Positions 29,859-38,359 are shown, counted from the stretch's first letter. The stretch: DNA of 64,000 nucleotides from Actinomycetes bacterium (GCA_023460975.1 JAEWOG010000045.1:68802-132801); one strand, 5' to 3'. Program-made: numbers and translations. Notes: a model not told the origin generated them from the sequence alone.

Positions 29859-31439
29859 TCACATCCTGAAGATTCCGTAGCGGGGCTCAGCGATCTCCTG
29901 CCGGGAGGCGATCGAGAGCGCCATGCCGAGCACGCGCCGGGTGTCGGCGGGTTCGATGATCCCGTCGTCCCACAGGCGCGCGGTGGAGTAGTACGCCGAG
30001 CCCTGGGTGTCGTACTGCTCCCGGATGGGGGCGCGGAACGCCGCCTCGTCCTCGGCGCTCCACTCCTCGCCGCGAGCCTCGATGCCGTCGCGCTTGACGG
30101 TGGCCAGCACCGTCGCGGCCTGTTCGCCGCCCATCACGGAGATCTTGGCGTTGGGCCACATCCACAGGAATCGGGGGTCGTACGCACGCCCGCACATGCC
30201 GTAGTTGCCGGCGCCGTACGAGCCGCCGATGACGACGGTGTACTTCGGCACGACCGAGCACGAGACCGCGGTGACCAGCTTGGCGCCGTCGCGCGCGATG
30301 CCGCCGTTCTCGTACTCCCGCCCGACCATGAAGCCGGAGATGTTCTGCAGGAAGACCAGCGGGATCTTGCGCTGGTTGCTCAGCTCGATGAAGTGCGCAC
30401 CCTTGAGCGCGGACTCGCTGAAGAGGATGCCGTTGTTGGCGACGATGCCGACGTCGTGACCCCAGATCTTCGCGAAGCCGCAGACCAGGGTGGTGCCGTA
30501 GAGCTTCTTGAACTCCGCGAACCTGCTGCCGTCGACGACGCGGCGGATGACCTCGCGCACGTCGTACGGGGTCCGCGGGTCCGCGGGGACCACGTCCACG
30601 AGGGTGTCCGGTGACTCGAGCGGCTCCGCGACAGGGTCTCGACCAGCTCGACCGGCGGGGTCGTCGAAACCACCCCCCGGCAGGGTCTCCACGATCCGCC
30701 GCACGATGGCCAGAGCGTGGTCGTCGTCTTCGGCGAGATGGTCGACGACGCCGGACTCGCGCGCGTGCACGTCGCCGCCGCCGAGTTCCTCGGCAGTGAC
30801 GATCTCGCCGGTGGCCGCCTTCACGAGCGGCGGCCCGCCGAGGAAGATCGTGCCCTGGTTGCGCACGATGACGGTCTCGTCGCTCATGGCGGGGACGTAC
30901 GCCCCGCCCGCCGTGCAGGACCCCATGACGCTGGCGATCTGCGGGACGCCCCGCGCCGACAGCGTGGCCTGGTTGAAGAAGATGCGCCCGAAGTGCTCGC
31001 GGTCGGGGAACACCTCGTCCTGCATGGGCAGGAAGGCGCCGCCGGAGTCGACCAGCGCGATGCACGGCAGGTCGTTGTCAGCGGCGACCTGCTGGGCGCG
31101 CAGGTGCTTCTTGACGGTGAGGGGGTAGTAGGTGCCGCCCTTCACGGTCGCGTCGTTAGCGATGATCATGCACTCGCGGCCGCTGACTCGCCCGATGCCG
31201 GTGACGATGCCGGCGCTGGGGACGGCGTACTCATCCTCCGCCGTGCCATACATCCCGTACGCCGCAAGCGCGCTGAGCTCGAGGAACGGGCTACCGGGAT
31301 CGAGGAGGTGGTCGATACGGTCGCGTACGAGCAACTTGCCGCGCTGGACGTGCTTGGCGCGGGCGGAGGCCGAACCGCCCTGGCGGGCGCGGGTCAAGCG
31401 CTCGCGCAACTGGTCGACGAGCTCAGTCATCTCGGTCAC
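29859..31439 (-). CDS. Acyl-CoA carboxylase beta subunit (carboxyltransferase), probably methylcrotonyl-CoA type
   Basis: Transfers carboxyl from biotin to an acyl-CoA. The 526-residue protein has SASARAKHVQRGKLLVRDRIDHLLD at the N-terminus, the N-carboxyltransferase oxyanion segment GSCTAGGAYVPAMSDE near 170 and the C-domain VFLQNISGFMVGREYENGGI near 360 and YGAGNYGMCGRAYDPRFLW near 410, as in methylcrotonyl-CoA carboxylases. Residues about 250-268 (LPGGGFDDPAGRAGRDPV) look like an in-frame family B repeat. A GTG start at 31439 has TAACCT 6 nt upstream. It is the first gene of the unit and is divergent from a TetR gene. Confidence 0.94.
   Translation of the reverse strand: MTEMTELVDQLRERLTRARQGGSASARAKHVQRGKLLVRDRIDHLLDPGSPFLELSALAAYGMYGTAEDEYAVPSAGIVTGIGRVSGRECMIIANDATVKGGTYYPLTVKKHLRAQQVAADNDLPCIALVDSGGAFLPMQDEVFPDREHFGRIFFNQATLSARGVPQIASVMGSCTAGGAYVPAMSDETVIVRNQGTIFLGGPPLVKAATGEIVTAEELGGGDVHARESGVVDHLAEDDDHALAIVRRIVETLPGGGFDDPAGRAGRDPVAEPLESPDTLVDVVPADPRTPYDVREVIRRVVDGSRFAEFKKLYGTTLVCGFAKIWGHDVGIVANNGILFSESALKGAHFIELSNQRKIPLVFLQNISGFMVGREYENGGIARDGAKLVTAVSCSVVPKYTVVIGGSYGAGNYGMCGRAYDPRFLWMWPNAKISVMGGEQAATVLATVKRDGIEARGEEWSAEDEAAFRAPIREQYDTQGSAYYSTARLWDDGIIEPADTRRVLGMALSIASRQEIAEPRYGIFRM
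30634..30690. repeat. Family B repeat inside the carboxylase beta coding region
   Basis: On the plus strand GGTCTCGACCAGCTCGACC is followed by GGGGTCGTCGAAACCACC, matching the intergenic family B core in inverted pairs. It is in frame and encodes a Gly/Pro/Arg insertion between the two carboxyltransferase halves. Confidence 0.65.
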
Positions 31440-31444
31440 GCACT

Positions 31445-31466
31445 CAGGTTAGCGATCATTAACCTG
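31445..31466. promoter_or_regulatory. Operator candidate for the TetR regulator, overlapping the carboxylase promoter
   Basis: CAGGTTA (31445-31451) and TAACCTG (31460-31466) are perfect inverted arms around GCGATCAT. The left arm contains, on the minus strand, the TAACCT -10 of the carboxylase gene 6 nt from its GTG start. A half-site CTAACCTCAG (31508-31517) covers the TetR gene's own -10. Confidence 0.65.
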
Positions 31467-31508
31467 CCGCGCCAGTGGTCACCTCGGGGCGGGAGGGTGA
31501 AGGCCCGC

Positions 31509-31514
31509 TAACCT
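31509..31514 (+). promoter_or_regulatory. Predicted -10 hexamer TAACCT for the TetR gene
   Basis: It lies 6 nt before the GTG at 31521. The same hexamer and spacing occur on the other strand before the carboxylase gene. Confidence 0.55.
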
Positions 31515-31520
31515 CAGCCC

Positions 31521-32072
31521 GTGACTCCCCGGCGCCAGCAGATCCTCGACACCGCGGCGGAGCTGTTCGCCCGCCGCGGGTTCCACGGGGTCTCGGTGGC
31601 CGAGCTCGGTGCTGCGTGTGGCGTGTCCGGCCCCGCGCTCTACAAGCACTTCGCGTCCAAGGACGACGTGTTGGCGGAGATGCTCATCTCGATCTCGGAA
31701 GAGCTCCTCAGCGTCGGCACGCAGCGGGTCCACCAGGCCGACGACCCTGCCTCGGCGCTGCGCGCGCTCGTCGCATGGCACGTGGACTTCGCGCTCGCCC
31801 ACCAGGCGCTGATCGTGGTGCAGGACCGGGACTGGAGCTCCCTGCCCGCCGAGGCACGCGAGAAGGTACGCGGCCTGCAGCGGTCCTACGTCGACCTGTG
31901 GGCCGCACAGCTGCGACTGCTCCGTGACGACCTGGGGCTCGACGAGGCGCGCGCCCGCGCCCACGCGACGTTCGGCCTGATCAACTCGACCCCCCACTCG
32001 AGCCTGATCGACGCCGACGCCATGCGCGCAACGCTCCGAGAGATGGCCGGCCGGGCGCTCGGCCTGGACTGA
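31521..32072 (+). CDS. TetR family transcriptional regulator
   Basis: A 183-residue regulator. The helix-turn-helix domain spans residues 4-50 (RRQQILDTAAELFARRGFHGVSVAELGAACGVSGPALYKHFASKDDVL). The C-terminal ligand domain has the pattern of TetR_C-type regulators found beside acyl-CoA carboxylase genes in actinobacteria. Divergent placement and the inverted repeat between the two genes suggest repression of the leucine/acyl-CoA degradation operon. The likely ligand is an acyl-CoA intermediate, but this is inference. The GTG start at 31521 follows TAACCT by 6 nt. Confidence 0.9.
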   Translation: MTPRRQQILDTAAELFARRGFHGVSVAELGAACGVSGPALYKHFASKDDVLAEMLISISEELLSVGTQRVHQADDPASALRALVAWHVDFALAHQALIVVQDRDWSSLPAEAREKVRGLQRSYVDLWAAQLRLLRDDLGLDEARARAHATFGLINSTPHSSLIDADAMRATLREMAGRALGLD

Positions 32073-32162
32073 AGCGTCAGGGCCGCGCGATCAACGTCGC
32101 GGGAGCCCGCCGAGGGACCTGAGGCAAGGCTTCGCTCAGAGGCGGTTGTCGCTCCCCGCGGC

Positions 32163-32168
32163 TAGATT
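32163..32168 (+). promoter_or_regulatory. Predicted -10 hexamer TAGATT for the ferritin gene
   Basis: It lies 7 nt before the ATG at 32176 and there is no Shine-Dalgarno. It argues against the in-frame start at 32146. Confidence 0.5.
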
Positions 32169-32175
32169 GGGACCC

Positions 32176-32691
32176 ATGAAGATGGGAACCGCACTCGAGA
32201 AGGCCTTCAACGACCAGATCACGCTGGAGTTCTCTGCCTCGCTGGTCTACCGCCAGCTCGCGATCGAGCTCGACGAGATGGACCTCCCCGGCATGGCGTC
32301 GTGGCTGCGCCACCAGGCGGACGAGGAGATCGTCCACGCCAACAAGTTCATCGACCACGTCTCCGACCGCGGCAACAAGGCCGTCATCGGCGCGATCGCT
32401 GCGCCCCAGGTCGCCGTGTCCTCCGTCCTCGACGCCTTCGAGGCCGCATACGAGCACGAGCAGAAGGTGTCGGAGTCGATCCGCAACCTCTACCGCGCCG
32501 CAGAGAAGGACAGCGACCTCGACTCCCGCCCGCTTCTCAACTTCTTCATCGAGGAGCAGATCGAGGAGGAGGCGACCGTCTCCGAGATCATCGGCCGCAT
32601 CAAGATGATCAACGACGACGGCCCCGGCCTGCTGCGCCTCGACGAGGAGCTCGGCGCCCGCCCGGTCGGCACGACCGAGGTCGCCGGCTGA
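32176..32691 (+). CDS. Non-heme ferritin
   Basis: Stores iron as a 24-mer cage and oxidises Fe2+. The 171-residue protein starts MKMGTALEKAFNDQITLEFSASLVYRQLAIELDEMDLPGMASWLRHQADEEIVHANKFIDHV. The ferroxidase ligands are visible as the Glu in ITLEF, then ADEEIVHA, with further Glu/Gln ligands in FFIEEQIEEEATV. It lacks the haem-ligand Met of bacterioferritin. It stands alone between the TetR gene and the convergent SWIM gene. Confidence 0.94.
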   Translation: MKMGTALEKAFNDQITLEFSASLVYRQLAIELDEMDLPGMASWLRHQADEEIVHANKFIDHVSDRGNKAVIGAIAAPQVAVSSVLDAFEAAYEHEQKVSESIRNLYRAAEKDSDLDSRPLLNFFIEEQIEEEATVSEIIGRIKMINDDGPGLLRLDEELGARPVGTTEVAG

Positions 32692-32733
32692 TCGCCCAGA
32701 CCCGCTGAGGGACGACGCGCGCCCGGTCGGCCG

Positions 32734-33429
32734 TCACAGCCACCGGGCGACGTCGCCTCCGCGCTCGAACGCGTCCAGGAGCCGGGCCGCGCGCTCCGCC
32801 GCTTCCTGGGCGACGTCAAGGTCCTCATCCGTTCCAGACCCATCCGTTCCTGACCCTTCTGGGGACGCGTCGCCAGCCCCCGACAGCTGATGCAGCCGCG
32901 CCAGCAGCTGCTCGCGGTCCAGCCCGCGCAGGTGCAGCAGGACCAACGGATCGGCGTCGACCAGCCACACCACCTGGGTCAGCACCGCCAGCGCGTGCAC
33001 ACACGGCGAGGCCCACCCGTCGCAGCCACACGTGGCGTCGAGGTCTCCCGCGTACGGCAGCGCCTCGACCCCCGTCTCCTCCGACGCCTCCAGGAACGCC
33101 TCCGGCAGTCCGCCCTTGAGCAGCGTGCCCAGCCAACCCGAGCCCGATGCCACCGCCTCGACCTGCGCCTGCGCCTCAGCGTCGTCGAAGACCGGCACCT
33201 CAATCCGTACGGTCCACGCATCGTCGCCGTCCATCACGGCCGCCACGACGCGGCCGGGGGCCACCTCGATCGCGCCGACGTCGCCCCCACGCGCCAGGCG
33301 CCGGCCCGTACGCAGGTCCGCCTCGCCGTACGAGGCCTCCTCGACCGTGGCCGCCAACGCCCGCGCCCAAGCGGAGCGGACCGTCGCCAAGCGTCGGGGA
33401 GCGATCCGCGGATGGGTCACTGCCGTCAC
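32734..33429 (-). CDS. SWIM zinc finger protein
   Basis: A 231-residue protein. The SWIM zinc motif (CxCx(n)CxH) is CGCDGWASPCVHAL in the middle of the protein, preceded by ATVEEASYGEADLRTGRRLARGGDV. The C-terminus is acidic with Gly/Ser/Asp repeats (GSGTDGSGTDEDLD). In many actinobacteria such a gene sits next to an SNF2-family helicase, and one lies about 2 kb away on the same strand (35388-38186). The two may act together on DNA. GTG 33429 is the likely start but the N-terminus is uncertain. Confidence 0.85.
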   Translation of the reverse strand: MTAVTHPRIAPRRLATVRSAWARALAATVEEASYGEADLRTGRRLARGGDVGAIEVAPGRVVAAVMDGDDAWTVRIEVPVFDDAEAQAQVEAVASGSGWLGTLLKGGLPEAFLEASEETGVEALPYAGDLDATCGCDGWASPCVHALAVLTQVVWLVDADPLVLLHLRGLDREQLLARLHQLSGAGDASPEGSGTDGSGTDEDLDVAQEAAERAARLLDAFERGGDVARWL

Positions 33430-33466
33430 AGCACCAGACTCCCACCCTGGCCGAAAGGGCCGGGGC

Positions 33467-33784
33467 TCAGGTAGGGCGCTGCCAGGGGTCGAGGTCAGCC
33501 CGGGCCTGCTCCACAAGGCGCTCCTGCTCCTCGAGGCCCATCGCGTCCCAGCGCTCCCAGCCGCGCTCAGCGAGTGGGGTCAAGAACTCCGCGAAGGACT
33601 CACTGCGGGCGAGGTCGCGCAGAGAGGCCCGACCGGCGAGGACGTCCTCGATGCGGCCGCGCATTTCAGTCTCATCCGCCTGGTCGCGCAGGATCCGCAG
33701 TGACTCGCGCAGCGAACGGTCAAGGTGAGAGTCGTGCTGGAACGTCGGCAGGAGGGGCGACTCTTCGTCGCGCTCGTCGGGCAT
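33467..33784 (-). CDS. Small acidic protein, last gene of an ESX-like cassette
   Basis: A 105-residue protein (MPDERDEESPLLPTFQHDSHLDRSLRESLRILRDQADETEM...) with many Asp, Glu and Arg residues, largely helical, and with no signal or membrane segment. Its ATG overlaps the stop of the WXG100-like gene (ATGA), so translation is coupled. No family was recognised. Position suggests a chaperone or cytoplasmic partner of the secreted protein, which is inference. Confidence 0.7.
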   Translation of the reverse strand: MPDERDEESPLLPTFQHDSHLDRSLRESLRILRDQADETEMRGRIEDVLAGRASLRDLARSESFAEFLTPLAERGWERWDAMGLEEQERLVEQARADLDPWQRPT

Positions 33785-34497
33785 CAGGCGTTCGCGTTGT
33801 TGTAGGCGCCGGGCAGCTGCTCCGTCGTGAAACCGTCCAGGGACGACAGCGAACCCGCGATGAGCCCGAGGAGGGCCTCGCACGCGGTCCACACCTTGGC
33901 CCGGATGTCGAGGATCTCCGCCACGATCTTGGCGCCCTTGTAGATGGAGTAGCCCGCGGCTCCCCCGCCTACGATGCCGCCGACGACGGTCCATGAGGAG
34001 GCCGCTGCCGCCGCCAGGGAGATGCCTGCCGCGATCGCGTAGTCGATGAGCGACTCCACCAGAGAGCCCACGGCGTTGGCGAACTCCTTCACCCCGAAGG
34101 CGGTCGTCTCGTACTGGCTGGCGATGTCGTCGAAGTTGGCCTTCATGGCGGAGAGCTGGCTCGCCACGTTGGAGAAGTACGTCTCGGCGGCCGCCGCGGC
34201 CTTGCCGTCCCAGCCCCCCAACAGGGCCGCGAGCTCCTCGTTGACGGCGTCAGACGACTTCTGGCAGAACGTTCCGAGATTCTCCAGAGCGTTCGCCGCA
34301 CGACCGACCTCCTCCCAGTCGCCAGCGAACCATTCACCGATCTCCACGGACAGGTTGGGGCCGCCCATCTTGTCGATGGCGACGATCGCCCAGTGTCCCA
34401 GCGAGATCAGGTCGCCGATGTGCAGGAAGGTGTCCATGGCAGACGGGATGAGGGGCGTGGCGACAGGCGTTGTCAACGCCGCGGTGGGATCGATCAT
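33784..34497 (-). CDS. WXG100-like type VII secretion target
   Basis: A 237-residue protein. The central helical hairpin LENLGTFCQKSSDAVNEELAALLGGWDGKAAAAAETYFSNVASQLSAMKANFDDIASQYE has the WXG100 layout, with GGWDGKAA at the turn in place of WxG. A C-terminal hydrophobic and Gly-rich stretch (AAAAASSWTVVGGIVGGGAAGYSIY) could insert into a membrane. No toxin domain is apparent. AGGAGC precedes the ATG at 34497. It is the middle of a three-gene cassette; no EccC, EccD or MycP gene is nearby. Confidence 0.8.
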   Translation of the reverse strand: MIDPTAALTTPVATPLIPSAMDTFLHIGDLISLGHWAIVAIDKMGGPNLSVEIGEWFAGDWEEVGRAANALENLGTFCQKSSDAVNEELAALLGGWDGKAAAAAETYFSNVASQLSAMKANFDDIASQYETTAFGVKEFANAVGSLVESLIDYAIAAGISLAAAAASSWTVVGGIVGGGAAGYSIYKGAKIVAEILDIRAKVWTACEALLGLIAGSLSSLDGFTTEQLPGAYNNANA

Positions 34498-34546
34498 GGG
34501 ATGCTCCTGGGTCACTCGCTCCGCAGCGGGTGCGGACGGACTGGGG

Positions 34547-34870
34547 TCAGGGGATGGGCGTGTCGGCGACGGCCTTGTACTTGGCGTCGGCCCTGACTGC
34601 GGACGTGTGGTCGGTGTCGCGGTAGTACTTGCGCGTCGCAACGATCTCGTCGGCCGACATGGCCGTGAGCTTGGTCAGGTGCTCGAAGAAGGCCTCCACG
34701 GTCGGCCGCACCTCGGCGGTCGAATTGAGGAACCGCACGAAGGCGGACCCCCCGGATGCCTCCGGCTTCGTGTGCGCCGCGTACACCGTGGCTTCCTTCG
34801 CCGCTGCCGACAAGGTGTCGCAGTCTCCGGCAAAGTCCGACAGATCGGATAGCGATACTCTCAGCGTCAC
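34547..34870 (-). CDS. EspC-like type VII secretion-associated protein
   Basis: A 107-residue, helical protein starting MTLRVSLSDLSDFAGDCDTLS. The general layout resembles actinobacterial EspC/ESX-1 secretion-associated proteins. Near the C-terminus, YYRDTDHTSA holds YRDTD, a YxxxD/E secretion signal. It is the first gene of the cassette with 33784-34497 and 33467-33784. The GTG at 34870 has GGGAGAG upstream. Confidence 0.75.
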   Translation of the reverse strand: MTLRVSLSDLSDFAGDCDTLSAAAKEATVYAAHTKPEASGGSAFVRFLNSTAEVRPTVEAFFEHLTKLTAMSADEIVATRKYYRDTDHTSAVRADAKYKAVADTPIP

Positions 34871-34900
34871 TGGTCTCTCCCCACTTCGTGCGCCACGTCA

Positions 34901-35341
34901 ATGACACCCCACACCATGCCCGAGGAGCCGGTTGTGCAAACCTTCGACAACGCTCACCCCGACCGCGCGACTGTGCTCAAAGGCGGTCTGGTCGGTGGTG
35001 GAATCGGCCTCGGACTCCTCTGCCTCGCCGTCTTCTTCGTCTTCGCAGCGAGTGAACCGCACGAGATTCTCGGTGTCTTCCTGCCCCTCGCCGTCGCCCA
35101 GATCGCACTCTCCCTCGGGGTCATGGCGCTGGTCCCGCTGCAAGCCGGCGACTCGACTGCACACTCGCCGCGCCTGATCGCAACGTGGCTTCTCGTGATC
35201 GCCGCGGCGGCCGTCGTCCTCACCATCGTCGCGGCGGTGCGCGCAGACTGGCCGTGGGTCCTCTTCGCCGTCGCCCCCATCGCCGCTGCCGCGTCGCTGG
35301 TCCGCAGTGCCCTGCGGTTCCGCTCGATCGCGGGCGCCTGA
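34901..35341 (+). CDS. Small integral membrane protein
   Basis: A 146-residue protein with four predicted hydrophobic helices: GGLVGGGIGLGLLCLAVFFVFA, ILGVFLPLAVAQIALSLGVMAL, LIATWLLVIAAAAVVLTIVAAV and WPWVLFAVAPIAAAASLV. The ATG at 34901 or the one at 34916 may be used; neither has a clear Shine-Dalgarno. It is divergent from the EspC-like gene and may relate to the ESX-like cassette by position only. No family was recognised. Confidence 0.7.
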   Translation: MTPHTMPEEPVVQTFDNAHPDRATVLKGGLVGGGIGLGLLCLAVFFVFAASEPHEILGVFLPLAVAQIALSLGVMALVPLQAGDSTAHSPRLIATWLLVIAAAAVVLTIVAAVRADWPWVLFAVAPIAAAASLVRSALRFRSIAGA

Positions 35342-35348
35342 CTCTTCG

Positions 35349-35393
35349 GGGCCCGACTCATCTGGGCCCGACTCATCTGGGCCTGACTCACGG
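35349..35393. repeat. Three tandem 15-bp repeats at the end of the SNF2 gene
   Basis: GGGCCCGACTCATCT occurs at 35349-35363 and 35364-35378, followed by the diverged copy GGGCCTGACTCACGG (35379-35393). The last copy contains the stop codon of the helicase gene. Confidence 0.75.
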
Positions 35394-38186
35394 GCGCAAC
35401 TCGACCAGGTCGCGCAACTCGTCGTCGGACAACTCGGTCAGGGCTGCCTCCCCCTTGGCCAGCACCGAGTCGGCGACGGCCCGCTTGCGGGCGAGCAATT
35501 GGGCGACCTTCTCCTCTATCGTCCCCTGAGTGACGAACCGGTGCACCTGCACCGGCCTGGTCTGGCCGATCCGGTAGGCACGGTCGGTCGCCTGGTCCTC
35601 GACGGCGGGGTTCCACCATCGGTCGAAGTGGATCACGTGGTCGGCCGCGGTCAGGTTGAGCCCCGTCCCGCCCGCCTTGAGGGAGAGCAGGAAGACGGGC
35701 ACGCGCTCGTCACTGTCCGGCCCGGCCTGGAACCGCCGCACCATCGCTTCGCGCTCCTTGACGGGCGTCCCGCCATGCAGGAACTGGTGAGGCACCCCCT
35801 GACTGACCAGGTGCCGTTCGATGAGGCGGGCCATCGCGACGTACTGGGTGAAGACCAGCACGGCGCCGTCCTCGGCAAGCACCGTCCCGATGAGTTCGTC
35901 GAGCAGGTCCAGCTTTTCGGAGCGCCCCCGCAGTCGGGAGGTGGCCTGCTTGAGGAACTGCGCCGGGTGGTTGCAGATCTGCTTGAGCCCGGTGAGCATC
36001 GCCAGCACCAGCCCGCGGCGCGCGTCCTCGTCGGCCTCGCTGATGCGGCGCATGCAGTCGCGCACGTACGCCTCGTAGAGGACCACCTGCTCCTGGGTGA
36101 GGCCGAGCAACTGGTCGGTCTCGGTCTTGGGAGGCAACTCCGGGGCGATCCCGGGATCCGACTTGCGGCGGCGCAGCAGGAAGGGGGAGATGAGATCGGC
36201 GAACTGACGCGCCTTCGCCGGATCCACACCCGCCTCGATGTCGGCCGCCCACGCCTTCCGGAACGCACCGCGGCTGCCCAGGAGCCCCGGCACGGCCCAG
36301 TCGAGGATGGACCAGAGCTCGGTGAGGTCGTTCTCGACCGGCGTACCCGTGAGCGCGACCCGGGCACCGCCCCCGACCGTGCGCAGGGCGCGCGCGACGG
36401 CGGAGCGGGAGTTCTTCACGTGCTGGGCCTCGTCGGCGACCACCAGCCCCCAGTCGACCTCGCTGAGGACCTCGGCATCGTTGCGCAGCGTGCCGTACGT
36501 CGTCAGCACGAACCCCGCACCCAGCGGGAACTCGTCGAGCAGAAGGGGCTCGTCGGGCCGGTCGCCACGCCCCTGGACAGACTCAACCAGCGGGAGACCC
36601 TCGAGATCGCGCGCGCTGCCGTGATGACGGCGCACCGGCACCCCCGGGGCGAAGCGCCTGATCTCGGCCTCCCAGTTGCCCAGCAGCGAGGTCGGGCAGA
36701 CCACCAGCGTCGGGCCGGCCGCGGGGCCGAGCGTCTCGAGGCGGTGCAGGTGCACCGAGATCAACGTGATCGTCTTGCCCAGACCCATGTCGTCGGCGAG
36801 GACGCCGCCCAGTCCCATGCCCGTGAGAGCTGCGAGCCAGGTGAGGGCCTGGTGCTGGTAGTCGCGCAGCGTGGCACTCAGGCGCTCCGGAACCGGGACG
36901 GGAGGGGCTGACAGAGCTCCCACGACGCGGTCCCGGATCCGCCCCACTGACGCTCCGACCACCGCATCGAACTCGACGTCCTCCACCACGACCGAACCCG
37001 TGAGTGAGGCCGCGATGGCCTGCACCGGGGTGACCGTACGGATCATCCGGCGCCGAGCCCGCTTGAGGACACCGGAGTCAACGACCATCCAGTTGTCGCG
37101 GATCTTGATGATCGGCGTCGACGCGGCCGCGAGCTGGTCCATCTCCTCCTCGGAGAGCTCCCGGTCCCCCATCGCCACCTGCCACTGGAACCCGAAGAGG
37201 GCCTTGGGGCCGAGCAGGGGATCCTGCAGCGGCTCCTCCCGCCTGCCAGCGGGCGCCGAGGCGGTCAACGCGACCCGCGTCGAGACGTCACGGTCGAGGT
37301 AGCGCGGCCACAGGACCGGCACCCCCACCGCATCCAGCGCCGCCACCCCCTCGTCGAGCAGGCTCAGCAACTCGTCGGAGTCGAGCGTGAGCATGTCGGG
37401 GACCCGCAGATCGGCGAACCGGTCGAGCACGCCCCACGCGTCTGCCGCCTGGCGCAGGGCCAACGAGGCGTGCGTGCGGGCGCGCGGACCGAACCCATGG
37501 CTGGCCGCTTCGTCGGCCTCGGTGAACAGCACCGCCGCGTCGGCCACGTGCGCGGCGTTGTCCGCCGCGTGGACCTGGAGCACGATCCGTACGGCTCCCG
37601 CGACCAGCTCCTCCTCGTCCGCCTCGACGCGCAGCGACAGGGTCACGAGGTTGGGGCCATCGCTCACGCCGCCGCGGATCCGTGCGATGCGCCGCTGCAG
37701 CCGTTGGGCGAACTCGTCATCGCCCACCGGGGAGGACGCCGTCGCCGGGTGAGAGACGCGGGGCCGCGGCGTGGCTGAGCGCGGTGAGGAGCGCGGCACG
37801 ACGTCGACGACCGCGTCGAGCAGACCGAACAGGATGCCCTCGGCCGTGGCGGCGTCGACCGAGTCGTACGCGAGCGCCTTGGCGAGCTCGGCGACGCGGT
37901 CGCGATCTGCGGGGGCCAGCGCGGCGACGCGCCACTCGCGACCGGTGGGCCGGTCGGGGCCGAAGCTGCCCCGCGACATCAGCTGCAGCGCCAGGAAGGC
38001 ACCGCCCGCCAACAACCTGACCGACGGGTGCACGTCCGCCTCGCGCTGCGCCTTGGACAGGATCGGCAACGCCCCCCGCACGGGCATGCGGATCGTGCGC
38101 CGCTCGTCGGAGAACTCGATCTCCGAGGAGCGCGGATGCTCACCGGGAAGGAACCGGGCGGGCCCGCCCAAGGGCACGAAGCTCAC
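35388..38186 (-). CDS. SNF2/Rad54-like helicase
   Basis: A 932-residue DNA translocase. The N-terminal half is a regulatory, bacterial SNF2-associated region. The ATPase core has motif I VLADDMGLGKTITLIS, motif II VADEAQHVKN (DEAQ) and motif III ALTGTPVENDLTELWSIL. Motif V/VI (GTGLNLTAADHVIHFDRWWNPAVEDQATDRAYRIGQ) is near the C-terminus. It probably remodels DNA-protein complexes; the separate SWIM protein at 32734 is a likely partner. The GTG at 38186 was chosen for GGAGAGGAG about 5 nt upstream. Confidence 0.93.
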   Translation of the reverse strand: MSFVPLGGPARFLPGEHPRSSEIEFSDERRTIRMPVRGALPILSKAQREADVHPSVRLLAGGAFLALQLMSRGSFGPDRPTGREWRVAALAPADRDRVAELAKALAYDSVDAATAEGILFGLLDAVVDVVPRSSPRSATPRPRVSHPATASSPVGDDEFAQRLQRRIARIRGGVSDGPNLVTLSLRVEADEEELVAGAVRIVLQVHAADNAAHVADAAVLFTEADEAASHGFGPRARTHASLALRQAADAWGVLDRFADLRVPDMLTLDSDELLSLLDEGVAALDAVGVPVLWPRYLDRDVSTRVALTASAPAGRREEPLQDPLLGPKALFGFQWQVAMGDRELSEEEMDQLAAASTPIIKIRDNWMVVDSGVLKRARRRMIRTVTPVQAIAASLTGSVVVEDVEFDAVVGASVGRIRDRVVGALSAPPVPVPERLSATLRDYQHQALTWLAALTGMGLGGVLADDMGLGKTITLISVHLHRLETLGPAAGPTLVVCPTSLLGNWEAEIRRFAPGVPVRRHHGSARDLEGLPLVESVQGRGDRPDEPLLLDEFPLGAGFVLTTYGTLRNDAEVLSEVDWGLVVADEAQHVKNSRSAVARALRTVGGGARVALTGTPVENDLTELWSILDWAVPGLLGSRGAFRKAWAADIEAGVDPAKARQFADLISPFLLRRRKSDPGIAPELPPKTETDQLLGLTQEQVVLYEAYVRDCMRRISEADEDARRGLVLAMLTGLKQICNHPAQFLKQATSRLRGRSEKLDLLDELIGTVLAEDGAVLVFTQYVAMARLIERHLVSQGVPHQFLHGGTPVKEREAMVRRFQAGPDSDERVPVFLLSLKAGGTGLNLTAADHVIHFDRWWNPAVEDQATDRAYRIGQTRPVQVHRFVTQGTIEEKVAQLLARKRAVADSVLAKGEAALTELSDDELRDLVELRP

Positions 38187-38346
38187 GGCGCTCCTCTCCG
38201 ATGGTGATCTGTAGCCGATGGTGATCTGTGCCGACGACGAGACGCTAGCGCGGCCCACCGACACCACCACCGATCGAGGCTGTTCCTGCACAGCACCGGG
38301 CGCTGACCAGGGCCCGAAGTGAGGGCTCCGTGTCAGGGCTGGGGCC

Positions 38347-38352
38347 TAGGCT
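38347..38352 (+). promoter_or_regulatory. Predicted -10 hexamer TAGGCT for the glutathione peroxidase gene
   Basis: It lies 7 nt before the ATG at 38360, which has no Shine-Dalgarno. Confidence 0.45.
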
Positions 38353-38359
38353 CGGGCCC

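Noticed and set aside
27654..30614. 986-residue open frame antisense to the carboxylase genes
   Set aside because: Arg/Gly/His-rich shadow typical of GC-rich DNA opposite a well-supported gene; no family features.
33467..35341. A complete type VII secretion system
   Set aside because: Only substrate-like and partner-like genes are present; no EccB, EccC, EccD, EccE or mycosin genes were found in the window.
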